DNA of 64,000 nucleotides from an uncultured Bryobacteraceae bacterium (GTDB taxonomy: Bacteria > Acidobacteriota > Terriglobia > Bryobacterales > Bryobacteraceae): the NCBI GenBank assembly GCA_937924525.1, contig CALDSU010000005.1, positions 248,001 through 312,000 of the forward strand, written 5' to 3'. The notes under the pieces were generated by a model. It was not told the DNA's origin. It worked only from the letters and a program-made list of their open reading frames with translations, and ran no database searches. Below, piece by piece: positions 1-9,098 of the stretch. Made by a program: the position numbers and the translations under genes. The first letter of the stretch is position 1. Every line of letters begins with the position of its first letter.

Positions 1-2
1 AA

Positions 3-581
3 CTCGATCGTGTCGGTGACCAGCCGCATGGAGGGACGAGGGGGATACAGGTACTCTTTCTGGGCGATGTACTCCTTGAGAATGTCGTTCTGCAAAGTCC
101 CCGCCACCCGGTCCCAGGCGACGCCCTGCTGTTCGGCCACCACCAGATACATCCCCCATAAAATGGCCGCGGGAGAATTGATGGTCATCGACACGGTGAC
201 CTCGCCAAGCGGAATGCCGGCAAACAGAATCTCCATGTCTTCGAGCGAACTGACCGGTGCGCCGCACTTGCCCACCTCTCCGGCGGCCATGGGGTCGTCG
301 GCGTCGTACCCCATCAGCGTCGGCAGATCGAAGGCCACGCTCAAACCGGTTTGCCCCTGCGCCAGCAGGTAGCGGTAACGCTCGTTGGTTTCCTCCGGAG
401 TCGAGAAGCCAGCAAACTGGCGCATGGTCCACAGGCGGCCGCGGTACATGGTCCGGTGGATGCCGCGGGTGTAGGGGTACTCGCCTGGAGGTTCGGGAAG
501 TCGGGCCGCGTCCGCGGGGTAGATCCGCTCGACCGGCAGGCCGCTCAACGTCGCCGGACTGTCCAGGGAGCGCCGCGTCAC
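3..581 (-). CDS. methylmalonyl-CoA mutase large subunit, N-terminal part (gene runs off window start)
   Basis: Manual minus-strand translation from a [27 protein letters not shown]...[61 protein letters not shown]...[26 protein letters not shown], typical of the MCM catalytic domain. Not in the supplied ORF track. Confidence 0.9.
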   Translation of the reverse strand, partial: MTRRSLDSPATLSGLPVERIYPADAARLPEPPGEYPYTRGIHRTMYRGRLWTMRQFAGFSTPEETNERYRYLLAQGQTGLSVAFDLPTLMGYDADDPMAAGEVGKCGAPVSSLEDMEILFAGIPLGEVTVSMTINSPAAILWGMYLVVAEQQGVAWDRVAGTLQNDILKEYIAQKEYLYPPRPSMRLVTDTIE

Positions 582-633
582 GTTGTCATTCTAGCGCGGG
601 GCCTCCTCCCCGGCCCCGCGAAGCGGCGCGGAT

Positions 634-1575
634 TCAAATGTGGAACTCGAGAATGTCGCCATCCTCGACCTGATGGGCGCGCTCGACCATCAGTCCGTCC
701 GGGCCGCCTGCGGCGTGGAACAACCGCGCATAGCGCAGGTGCTCGGCGAAATCTTTATGCACATGCCGCGCGGCGTCGAGGACCGTGGAGCCGCGCGGCA
801 GGACGTAAGGAGCGCCCAGATCGGCCTTCTTGCCCGGCGCTTTCGTATAGACCCGCACCACCCGCAGCGCCTCGAACGCGGCTTTGCGAAACGCGTCCAG
901 GTTCTCGCCGGTCGCCGCGGAAATGGCCAGGCACGGCAGGCGCGGGCCATACAGTTCGGCGAGCGCCCGGAAATTGGCTTCCCCGCCGGGCAGATCCCGC
1001 TTGTTCGCCGCCAGGAAAGCGGGCGGGGGAATCCGCCAGCCGGCGAGCGTTTCGAGGATATAGTCGATTCCGTCCAGCACATCGCCATCGCCGAGGTCCG
1101 CCACCAGGACAAGCAGGTCGGCGGTCCGCAGCGCCTGCGGCAGCCACGGTTCGGTGAAGTGGCGGCTGATGGGCGGCAGATCCACCAACTGAATCTGGAC
1201 ATCCTCGAAACTCATCATGCCCGGCACGGGGGCGTGCGTGGTGAACGGAAACGGCGCGATTTCCGGCCGGGCGTGCGTCAGCGCGCCGACCAGTTGGCTC
1301 TTGCCGGCATTGGGCGGTCCCACCAGCGCCACCTGGCCCGCGCCTTCCTTCCGCACCAGGTAAAACGGCGCGGCGTGCGCGGCGCTCTTCCTGCCGCTTT
1401 CCTTGCGCGCCTGGGAAAGTTTGCGGCGGATGTCAGCCTGGAGTTTCTCGGTGCCCTTGTGTTTGGGCAGGGTGGCGAGCATGCGCTCGAGGGCCGCGAT
1501 GCGGGCGGCGGGCGTTTCCGCGCGGCGATATTCGCGCTCCGCCTCCAGATAGTCCGGGGTGAGGTTGGCGGGCAT
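634..1575 (-). CDS. DRG/Obg-like GTPase with C-terminal TGS domain
   Basis: G1 GPPNAGKS, G4 NKRD, G5 SAATG, C-terminal TGS-like VYTKAPGKKADLGAPYVLPRGSTVLDAARHVHKDF; start chosen at MPANL. Confidence 0.8.
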   Translation of the reverse strand: MPANLTPDYLEAEREYRRAETPAARIAALERMLATLPKHKGTEKLQADIRRKLSQARKESGRKSAAHAAPFYLVRKEGAGQVALVGPPNAGKSQLVGALTHARPEIAPFPFTTHAPVPGMMSFEDVQIQLVDLPPISRHFTEPWLPQALRTADLLVLVADLGDGDVLDGIDYILETLAGWRIPPPAFLAANKRDLPGGEANFRALAELYGPRLPCLAISAATGENLDAFRKAAFEALRVVRVYTKAPGKKADLGAPYVLPRGSTVLDAARHVHKDFAEHLRYARLFHAAGGPDGLMVERAHQVEDGDILEFHI

Positions 1576-1642
1576 CGCCTCCGGACCGCAGGATATCACG
1601 GCCGCCGGGGGCCCGGGACGCGGCGTATGATGAGGGATCGGG

Positions 1643-3190
1643 ATGCCCCGCTACGCCGCCGTCGACATTGGAAGCAACTCGATCCGCATGGAGGTGACCG
1701 AGATCGAGGCGTCCGCCGATGGCGCCGCGCCTCGCTACCGGATTTTGGCCTCGGACCGCGAGGTCACCCGGCTCGGCGAGGGCGTGTTTGCCTCCGAGCG
1801 GGTGACGCCGGACGCCATGGCTTTGACCGAGCAGGTGCTGGCGCGGTTCGCGCGCACTTGCGCGCGCTTCGACCTGGACGGCGTGCGCGTGGTGGCCACC
1901 AGCGCCGTGCGGGATGCGCGCAACCAGGACGAGTTCCGAGCCGTGGCCGAACGGGCCATCGGCGCGCGGGTGGAAGTGATTTCCGGCGCCGAGGAGGCGC
2001 GGCTGATCCACCTGGGCGTGCAACTGCGCTGGCCGCACCGGGACAAACGCGTGCTCCTGATCGACATCGGGGGCGGCAGCGCGGAACTGATGGTCAGCGA
2101 CCGGGGCGCGCTGGTGGAATCCCACTCCAAGCCTCTGGGCGCGGTCCGGCTGACCGGCATGTTTCTCGAACACGATCCGCCCACGGACGCCGAATTACAC
2201 CGGCTCAATGAGTACATCGCCCAGAAACTGGCGCGCCCGCTGGAGACGCTGCTGCGCCCCGGGCTGGACCGGATGATCGCGACGTCGGCGTCGGCGAGCG
2301 CCGTGGTGTGCGCCGCCAACCGGATTCCGCGGTCCGACCGGGACCGGGCGGACCGGCTGCGGGCCACGCTGAAGCAGGTGCGGAAACTTTACGAACAGGT
2401 GACCACGCGCGACCTGGACGGGCGGCGGAAAATCACGGGGATCGGTCCGCGCCGGGCGGAGATCATTATCCCGGGCGTGTCGGTGCTGTGGCAGGTCATG
2501 GAGGCTTTTCACCAGCCGGCCTTTTACTACTCGGCCGGGGGCGTGCGCGACGGAATCATCGCGGACCTGTTCGCCCGCGGCGTCGGCCGCGAGAAGTCGA
2601 TGCTGGCGCCGGAGGAGCGCCGGGTGGTGGAGCAGGTGGCGCGCCGTTACGGGGTGGAACTCCGCCATGCCCGCCGGGTGGCCGAACTGGCGCACGCGCT
2701 GTTCACCGGCGCCGCTCCCCTGCACGGCCTGGCCCGCGCGTATGGCAAGCTGCTCCAGGCGGCGGCCCTCCTTAAGGATACCGGCCACTACGTGAGCGAC
2801 TCCCGGCATCACAAGCACTCGTATTATCTGGTGGCGAACTCGCCCCTGCCAGGGTTCACCGACGGCGAACGGGAAGTGGTGGCCAACCTTTGCCGCTACC
2901 ACCGCAAGTCGATGCCCACCACGCTCCACCCGTCGTTTGCGGCTCTGTCGGCCGAACAGCAGCAGGCGGTCCGGCTGCTGACGCCGCTGCTGCGGATCGC
3001 CGATGCGCTGGACCGCGGCCAGCGGCAGGCGGTCCGCGCCGTCGAGTGCCGCCTGAATGGCGACCGCGTCGACCTGATCGCCGACAGCTTGCCGGATGCG
3101 GATCTGGAGATCTGGGCCGCCCAGCAGGCCGGCGACGCATTCCGTCAGGTCTACGGGCGTAACCTGATTGTAGCGAGGAAATCCGGATGA
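1643..3190 (+). CDS. Ppx/GppA phosphatase family protein with C-terminal HD-like domain
   Basis: AAVDIGSNSIRMEV, LIDIGGGSAELMV, C-terminal DSRHHKHSYYLVAN / LLRIADALDR. Confidence 0.9.
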   Translation: MPRYAAVDIGSNSIRMEVTEIEASADGAAPRYRILASDREVTRLGEGVFASERVTPDAMALTEQVLARFARTCARFDLDGVRVVATSAVRDARNQDEFRAVAERAIGARVEVISGAEEARLIHLGVQLRWPHRDKRVLLIDIGGGSAELMVSDRGALVESHSKPLGAVRLTGMFLEHDPPTDAELHRLNEYIAQKLARPLETLLRPGLDRMIATSASASAVVCAANRIPRSDRDRADRLRATLKQVRKLYEQVTTRDLDGRRKITGIGPRRAEIIIPGVSVLWQVMEAFHQPAFYYSAGGVRDGIIADLFARGVGREKSMLAPEERRVVEQVARRYGVELRHARRVAELAHALFTGAAPLHGLARAYGKLLQAAALLKDTGHYVSDSRHHKHSYYLVANSPLPGFTDGEREVVANLCRYHRKSMPTTLHPSFAALSAEQQQAVRLLTPLLRIADALDRGQRQAVRAVECRLNGDRVDLIADSLPDADLEIWAAQQAGDAFRQVYGRNLIVARKSG

Positions 3191-3630
3191 TCAAACCGCG
3201 CTCCACCGACCGGCTTCCCGTCTACGCGGCTCGGCAGGCCGACGCGCTGCTGGCCAACCTGGTGAAACAGATCGGACGAGTTCGCGCCGATGGCGATCCG
3301 GACTCGATTCACGATCTGCGGGTGGCGGTGCGGCGCCTGGCGCAGTGTCTGGACGTGTTCGAGAGCCTGTTTCCGCCGGGCGCGGCGCGACGGGTGCGCA
3401 AACGGGTGACCCGGTTGCGGCGCGCCGCGGGACTGGCGCGCGACTGCGATATCGCCCTCGAGTTTCTCGCCGCCCACCCCCTTCCGGACCAGACGGCGTT
3501 CGCCGCGGAACTCAAACGAACCCGGAAGCGGGCCCAGGCGCACCTGCTCAGACTCCTGGACCGGGTAAACCAGCGGCGCTCCTGGGAGAAGTGGCGCCAG
3601 CGGCTGGGCCTGGCGGAGACGGCCCCATGA
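3187..3630 (+). CDS. CHAD domain protein, N-terminal half
   Basis: IHDLRVAVRRLAQCLDVF CHAD signature; ATGA overlaps at both ends. Confidence 0.8.
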   Translation: MIKPRSTDRLPVYAARQADALLANLVKQIGRVRADGDPDSIHDLRVAVRRLAQCLDVFESLFPPGAARRVRKRVTRLRRAAGLARDCDIALEFLAAHPLPDQTAFAAELKRTRKRAQAHLLRLLDRVNQRRSWEKWRQRLGLAETAP

Positions 3631-4094
3631 AGAATGCGTCCATCCGGTGGCTGCGATCCCGCACCGCGGCGGACAACGCCAAGGCGCGCCTTCCCGAGTT
3701 GGCGGGCGCTTTCTTCACGGCGGGACGCGCGCTGGCCGCCGCCGAGTCCGGACCCGCTGAGGCGCACCAGTTCCGGATCCGCACCAAACGTCTGCGCTAC
3801 ACCCTGGAACTCTTCCAGCCCTGCTATGGCGCGGGCCTCAAGCGGCGGCTGGAGTCGCTCCGCGGCATCCAGCAACTGCTGGGCGAACTCAACGACCTGG
3901 CCACTATTGCGCGGCTGGCGAACCGGCCTGCGACTGAAGCACTCATGAACGAACGCGTCGCCGCGAAAATCGGCGAGTTCCGCCGGCTTTGGGGAGAGGA
4001 ATTCGACCGGCCGGGGGCGGAGGCGGACTGGAAGCAGTACCTCCGCGGCGGCCCGCGCAGGACCGTCGGGAGGCGAGGAGCGGCTGGTGGATAA
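3627..4094 (+). CDS. CHAD domain protein, C-terminal half
   Basis: MKNASIRWLRSRTAADN...AHQFRIRTKRLRYTLELF...LRGIQQLLGELNDLA; second CHAD half in a new frame starting at ATGA (3627). Confidence 0.75.
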   Translation: MKNASIRWLRSRTAADNAKARLPELAGAFFTAGRALAAAESGPAEAHQFRIRTKRLRYTLELFQPCYGAGLKRRLESLRGIQQLLGELNDLATIARLANRPATEALMNERVAAKIGEFRRLWGEEFDRPGAEADWKQYLRGGPRRTVGRRGAAGG

Positions 4095-5274
4095 TAAATA
4101 TATGCGTTTGGGTCGTTTGGGCTGCCTGTGTTTGTTGGCCGCCGGCGGTTACGCCGGAGACGTGCGCATGATCGAACAGATTGTGGCGAAAGTAAACGGC
4201 GACATCATCACCCTCAGCGAAATCGAGCGGATGCGGCAAACTCTCCGCGCCGACTTACAGCAACAGCGGGTGCCGCCCGCCGAGATGGAGAAAATCCTTC
4301 GGGAGCGCGAGCGCCATGTCCTGCGGGATCAAATCGACCAGTTGCTGCTGGTGCAGAAGGGCAAGGAACTGGGCATCAACGTGGACCCGGAAGTGACCCG
4401 GCAACTGGCCGAGATCCAACTGCAAGCCAAAATCGCCGATACGGACAAGTTTCATCAATACGTCCGCGAGCAGTCCGGCGTGCCTTTCGAGGACTTCAAA
4501 CAGCAGATGAAGAACTCCCTGCTGACCCGGCGCGTGGTCCAGCAGGAGGTGGGCGGCCGGATCGCCATTTCCAAGGCGGAGATGGAAAAATACTACGAGG
4601 AGCACAAAAACGAGTTCATCCGTGAGGAACAAGTGCTCCTGCGGGAAATCTTCCTGTCGACGGAAGGCAAGACGCCTGCTCAGATCAACGTGATCGAGCG
4701 GAAAGCCAAGGACTTGGCGGCGCGCGCGCGGAAGGGCGAGAAGTTTGGCGACCTGGCGCGGGACCACTCCGACAGTGAGAGCGCGAAGAACGGCGGGGAG
4801 ATCGGCTGGTTCAAGCGCGGCGAACTGCGGGACGACGTCGAGAAACTGGTGTTCGCCGAACGGCGCAATTTCGTCAGCGATCCCATCAAGACCGACCGGG
4901 GCTTTCTGATCGTCCGGCTGGAGGAACGGCACGAAGCGGGACAGGCATCCTTGCAGGAAGTGGAAAACGAGGTGATGGAGCGCCTCTACCTGCCGCGCAT
5001 GGAGCCGCGAGTGCGGGAATACCTGACCAAATTGCGGCAGGAAGCGTTTCTCGAGATCCGGGAGGGCTTTGTCGATAGCGGCGCGGCCCCTGGCAAGGAC
5101 ACCTCGTGGCGCGACCCGGCGCAGTTGCGGCCGGAAACGACCACCAAGGCGGAAGTCGCCGCGCGCCGGAAGCGCAAGCTGCTGTGGGTAGTCCCGCTTC
5201 CGGGCGGCAAAGGGCGTCCGGCCGCCGAAGCCGCCACACCGGATGCCGCCAGTACGCAGGCCGCCAAGCCCTGA
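4087..5274 (+). CDS. SurA/PpiC-type parvulin peptidylprolyl isomerase, exported
   Basis: N-terminal signal-like segment, IVAKVNGDIITLSEIERMRQ, PpiC core SDSESAKNGGEIGWFKRGEL. Confidence 0.88.
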   Translation: MDNKYMRLGRLGCLCLLAAGGYAGDVRMIEQIVAKVNGDIITLSEIERMRQTLRADLQQQRVPPAEMEKILRERERHVLRDQIDQLLLVQKGKELGINVDPEVTRQLAEIQLQAKIADTDKFHQYVREQSGVPFEDFKQQMKNSLLTRRVVQQEVGGRIAISKAEMEKYYEEHKNEFIREEQVLLREIFLSTEGKTPAQINVIERKAKDLAARARKGEKFGDLARDHSDSESAKNGGEIGWFKRGELRDDVEKLVFAERRNFVSDPIKTDRGFLIVRLEERHEAGQASLQEVENEVMERLYLPRMEPRVREYLTKLRQEAFLEIREGFVDSGAAPGKDTSWRDPAQLRPETTTKAEVAARRKRKLLWVVPLPGGKGRPAAEAATPDAASTQAAKP

Positions 5275-5304
5275 GCCAGGCTTGGCCTCGGGCCCTCCGG
5301 CCCG
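5263..5304. terminator. two tandem GC hairpins after the SurA-like gene
   Basis: GCCAAGCC-N8-GGCTTGGC (5263-5286) and CGGGCC-N4-GGCCCG (5289-5304). Confidence 0.4.
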
Positions 5305-5318
5305 CTCGAGCTGAACCA

Positions 5319-6395
5319 ATGAAATCGCCGTTTGTCAGAGACATCGAACCCAACCAGGCGGTCCACACCACGTTCCTGGTGCAGAGCAAGGAAATCCGGC
5401 AGAAGAAGTCCGGCGATCCCTACCTTTCCTTGAGCCTGGCGGACCGAACCGGCGAGTTGGACGCCAAGATGTGGGATAACGTCGCCGAGGTGATGGAGAC
5501 CTTCGACCGCGACGACTTCGTGAAGGTGAAAGGCCAGGTGCAGGTCTTCAACAACCGGCCGCAATTGACGATCCACCGGATGCAGCGCGTGAGCGATGAC
5601 GAAGTGGAGTTCGCGGATTACTTTCCGGCGTCGGCGCGGGATCGGGACGAGATGCTGGCCGAACTGCGCCAGGTGATCGCGGGGATCGGCAACGAACATC
5701 TCCGCGCGCTGCTCTCCGCCCTCTTCGACGATCCGGAAATCGCGCGGCGGTTCAAGACCGCCCCCGCGGCCAAGAGCATCCACCACGCGTACCTCGGCGG
5801 GCTGATCGAGCATGTGCTGTCGTTGTGCAAACTCGCGCGCCTGATGGACGGCCACTACCCGCACATCGATACGGACCTGCTGTTGACGGGCGCCATCCTG
5901 CATGACATCGGCAAGATTTACGAACTAAACTACGAGCGGGCGTTCGGCTACTCGACCGAAGGGCAACTGCTCGGGCACCTGCTGATCGGGTTGCGGGTGG
6001 TGGGAGACAAGCTGCAAAACCTGCCTGATTTTCCGCCGAGGCTGCGCACGCTGGTGGAACACATGATCGTCAGCCATCACGGCCATCTGGAGTTTGGCTC
6101 GCCGAAGGTGCCGCAATTCGCCGAGGCGCTGCTGCTGCACTATCTGGATGATCTGGACTCCAAGATGGCCTGCGCGCAGGCTCTGGTGGAGCGCGACTCG
6201 CTGGTGGAGGGAGAGTTCACCGCGTATCAGGCCTCGCTGGACCGCGCCCTGCTCAAGAAAGAGAAATACTTGAAGGGACCGGCAGCCGCGCCCAAGCCCG
6301 CGGACCGGCCGGCGCCGCCGGCGCGCGAATTGACTCCGTTCGCCGCCAAATTGTGGAACGCCACCCACCCCGCGGCGGACGCCGACGGAGAGTGA
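5319..6395 (+). CDS. YhaM-like 3'-5' exoribonuclease (OB fold + HD domain)
   Basis: MKSPFVRDIEPNQAVHTTFLVQSKEIRQKKSGDPYLSLSLADRTGELDAKMWD (OB) and HHAYLGGLIEHVLSLC...GAILHDIGKIYEL (HD). Start set inside ORF 5106-6395. Confidence 0.88.
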   Translation: MKSPFVRDIEPNQAVHTTFLVQSKEIRQKKSGDPYLSLSLADRTGELDAKMWDNVAEVMETFDRDDFVKVKGQVQVFNNRPQLTIHRMQRVSDDEVEFADYFPASARDRDEMLAELRQVIAGIGNEHLRALLSALFDDPEIARRFKTAPAAKSIHHAYLGGLIEHVLSLCKLARLMDGHYPHIDTDLLLTGAILHDIGKIYELNYERAFGYSTEGQLLGHLLIGLRVVGDKLQNLPDFPPRLRTLVEHMIVSHHGHLEFGSPKVPQFAEALLLHYLDDLDSKMACAQALVERDSLVEGEFTAYQASLDRALLKKEKYLKGPAAAPKPADRPAPPARELTPFAAKLWNATHPAADADGE

Positions 6396-6399
6396 ATCC

Positions 6400-6786
6400 A
6401 TGCCGCGCGAAGTGCCTCCGCCGCTGGAAATGACGTGCCTCAACGCCCTCTGGGCGCTGCGGGAGGGCAACGTGGCGGATGTGCGGCGGGTGGTGTCGGC
6501 CTCGCGTCCGCTGGCCTACACCACGGTGATGACGCTGCTCGAAAGGCTGGCGCGGAAAGGCGTGGTGTCGCGGCGCAAGGTGGGCCGGGCGTTCTTTTAC
6601 ACCCCGGCGGTGTCCCGCGAAACGTTGCAGCGCGCGGCGCTGCAACAGTTCCTGGACTGCTTCTTCGAGGGTTCGCGCGAGCAACTCGAGGCTTTCCTGG
6701 CGCGCGAAAACTCCTCTCGTCCCGCCGTGACGCCCAGCATCAATGGCGCGGCCTCCGACGACGGCATGGACGCGACGCTGCTCTGA
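6400..6786 (+). CDS. BlaI/MecI/CopY family transcriptional regulator
   Basis: VRRVVSASRPLAYTTVMTLLERLARKGVVSRRKVGRAFFYTPAVSRE is the BlaI winged-helix signature. Confidence 0.88.
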   Translation: MPREVPPPLEMTCLNALWALREGNVADVRRVVSASRPLAYTTVMTLLERLARKGVVSRRKVGRAFFYTPAVSRETLQRAALQQFLDCFFEGSREQLEAFLARENSSRPAVTPSINGAASDDGMDATLL

Positions 6787-6794
6787 GCGGCGGC

Positions 6795-6813
6795 CTGCCG
6801 GTCAATCCGGCAG
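6795..6813. terminator. CTGCCGG-TCAAT-CCGGCAG hairpin between convergent genes
   Basis: Perfect 7-bp stem at the convergent junction of BlaI-like and 6802-8277 genes. Confidence 0.45.
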
Positions 6814-8277
6814 CGTGAGAATCTGGCAGCGCCCCGGGGTTGCCGCCACGCGGAGATCGCGATCCATCACGTGCACGGTGACCGGCTCGCGGCGCGCGGC
6901 GAAGTCCGTCCGCCGCACCAGCACGCGCCGGTCCAGGCGGAGCCCGGAGACCACCGGTCCGGGGCGGCGGGGAGTCTCGAATGTAATCGGCACGCCCTTG
7001 TCCAGAAACTCACCGTACTCCTGCGCCGCGGCCCAGACCGGGTGCAACAGTTCGACCTCCTTGCGGTACTCCTTCTCGGTAGCCCACAGGAAGAACGTAT
7101 CCACGCCGCGAAGCAGCAAGTGCCAGAGCAATTCCTGGTAGACGGCTTCGCTCATCTGTACGGCGGGCTGCGCGCCGGCGGGGGGCTTGCCCTCGCGCTC
7201 GCTCAAGCCCACGTCCACCGTATGCCAGTGGACGAACGCAATGATCGGAATATGCGGCGGCGTATGCCGGCCCGCGCTCGACCCTTCCCGCAGCCCGTTA
7301 TAGAACCAGCGATAATCTCCCGGCTCGAAGTCGTACCAGTTCCAGGTCCACGACCAAGGGTAGATGACCGGCATGGCGAAGGTGTAGCCGGAATCCTCGA
7401 AATCGTTCGCCCAGTGCCGGTAGCGGGCGCGCTGCTCGCGCAGGGCGGGCTGTCCCTCCACGTACTTCTCAAAGTAGTCGTACCAGAAGCGCCAGCCGGA
7501 GTGCGGGTAGACCGCGTAGTTTCCCACCAGCGCGGCGGGGTGCCGCCGCAGAATCGGCTCGGCGTAGGCCAGGCGTTGGAGGCGGCTCCGCAGCCGGCGC
7601 AATTCCTGCTGATAGGCGAAGAAGTCGTCGAGTTGCGGCAGGCGCTTGCGGCACTCGGCGCACCGTTTGGCCACGTCGTGCGCGCGGTTCCACTCGAGGG
7701 GCCCGTCGATTTCCCAATCGGCGAATACAAAGTCGACCGGCAGCCCCTCGCGGGCGTAGGCATCGGCGAAGCGGCGGACCCGGTCCCGTATGGGCGCGAG
7801 GCGATGCTCCAGCCGGAACGGGCAACCCATCTTCACCTTGCCGAAGGAGGCGTCAAAAAAAGGCTTGCCTTGCGCGTCCAGGTGCGCGGTCGCATCGGTT
7901 CCGTCAAAGAACGAATACAGCAGCGCGTTGGCGTTCGCGTTGACCGGTACGCCGAGTTTTTTCTGGGCGCGGGCCACCGGCAGCGCCTCGGCGAGGCTGG
8001 CGTCGAACTGCGCGTGGTTCCAGTTGGAGACCAGGCCGACACCGCGCTCGTTGAGCCGCCGGACCAGCGTCTCGGCGGTGGCGTCGTCGAGCCTGCCGGG
8101 TCCCATCGCGGGCCACAAATAGAGGGGCAGCCGGCGCCCGCGCGGGTGTTTCAGCGGCTGGGTGTGCTCGAGCACCAGTTGCACGGAGGCGGACCAGGCG
8201 GGTTTGGCGGGCTGTGCGGCCGCGGGCCAGGCCAAGGCTGCCACCAGCGTGGGCATCAGCAGGCGGGAGTCGCTCAT
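6802..8277 (-). CDS. secreted putative TIM-barrel glycosidase, possibly GH56-like
   Basis: Signal peptide, VDFVFADWEIDGPLEW, VGNYAVYPHSGWRFWYDYF, AMPVIYPWSW, RGVDTFFLWATEKEY. Confidence 0.55.
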   Translation of the reverse strand: MSDSRLLMPTLVAALAWPAAAQPAKPAWSASVQLVLEHTQPLKHPRGRRLPLYLWPAMGPGRLDDATAETLVRRLNERGVGLVSNWNHAQFDASLAEALPVARAQKKLGVPVNANANALLYSFFDGTDATAHLDAQGKPFFDASFGKVKMGCPFRLEHRLAPIRDRVRRFADAYAREGLPVDFVFADWEIDGPLEWNRAHDVAKRCAECRKRLPQLDDFFAYQQELRRLRSRLQRLAYAEPILRRHPAALVGNYAVYPHSGWRFWYDYFEKYVEGQPALREQRARYRHWANDFEDSGYTFAMPVIYPWSWTWNWYDFEPGDYRWFYNGLREGSSAGRHTPPHIPIIAFVHWHTVDVGLSEREGKPPAGAQPAVQMSEAVYQELLWHLLLRGVDTFFLWATEKEYRKEVELLHPVWAAAQEYGEFLDKGVPITFETPRRPGPVVSGLRLDRRVLVRRTDFAARREPVTVHVMDRDLRVAATPGRCQILTLPD

Positions 8278-9098
8278 GCGTTCTCGCTCCGTCCGAGGGC
8301 CGCGGGTTCGGCCTCCTCCACTTCGCGGGCGGCCCGGCGAAGATGCGCCAGCACCTCGCTGCCGCGACTCATCGGCAGTTGGCCCGTGGTGCCGGTGACG
8401 CTCAGCGCGGCGGGTGTCCGCAGTCCGGCACAGAATACCGGAACGGCAAAGCAGCGGACCTCGCCTTCTTCCTCTTCATTGTCGACCCCGTAGCCCAGCC
8501 GCCGCACCCGGGCGATTTCCTGCCGCATCGCGTCCGCGGTGGCGATGGTGCGCGGCGTATGGCGGAGAAACGCGCCTTTCGCCAGGAACCGTTGCTGTGT
8601 TTCCGAACAGGCGAAAGCGAGCAACACCTTGCCGACGGCCGTGCAGTGCAGGTCCATCCGCTTGCCGATGTGCGTGCCGAACCGGATCAACCCCGGCGGC
8701 TCGACCTTCTGGACGTAGACGCCTTCGATGCCGTCCAGCACGGCCAGGTGGCTGGTCAGGCGCAATTCCTCCGCCAGCCGCTGCATGGGCGCCAGCGCCA
8801 CTTCCGCGAGCGTGAACCCCCGCGCCATGCCGTGCCCCAAAGTCCGCGCCCGCAGGCCGATGCGATACCGCCGCCCGCCCTCGTCGCGCTCGGCGTATTG
8901 CAGGCGCTGGAGCGTCTGCAACAGCACGTGCGTGGTGCTTTTCGGGATGGCGAGTTTGCGGCTGAGTTCCGACAGGGTCAGCCCGCGGCGCGACTCGTCC
9001 AGCGCCTCGAGGATCGCCAAAGCCCGTTCGACCGCCAGGGCGTGCGGCGCTTGCGGAACTGGTTCAGGCATCGGCATCCGGGGGATCGAGCGAGGCAA
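8274..9098 (-). CDS. IclR family transcriptional regulator
   Basis: ALAVERALAILEALDESRRGLTLSELSRKLAIPKSTTHVLLQTL plus IclR effector domain (HCTAVGKVLLAF, YGVDNEEEEGEVRCFAVPVF). Confidence 0.93.
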   Translation of the reverse strand: MPRSIPRMPMPEPVPQAPHALAVERALAILEALDESRRGLTLSELSRKLAIPKSTTHVLLQTLQRLQYAERDEGGRRYRIGLRARTLGHGMARGFTLAEVALAPMQRLAEELRLTSHLAVLDGIEGVYVQKVEPPGLIRFGTHIGKRMDLHCTAVGKVLLAFACSETQQRFLAKGAFLRHTPRTIATADAMRQEIARVRRLGYGVDNEEEEGEVRCFAVPVFCAGLRTPAALSVTGTTGQLPMSRGSEVLAHLRRAAREVEEAEPAALGRSENA

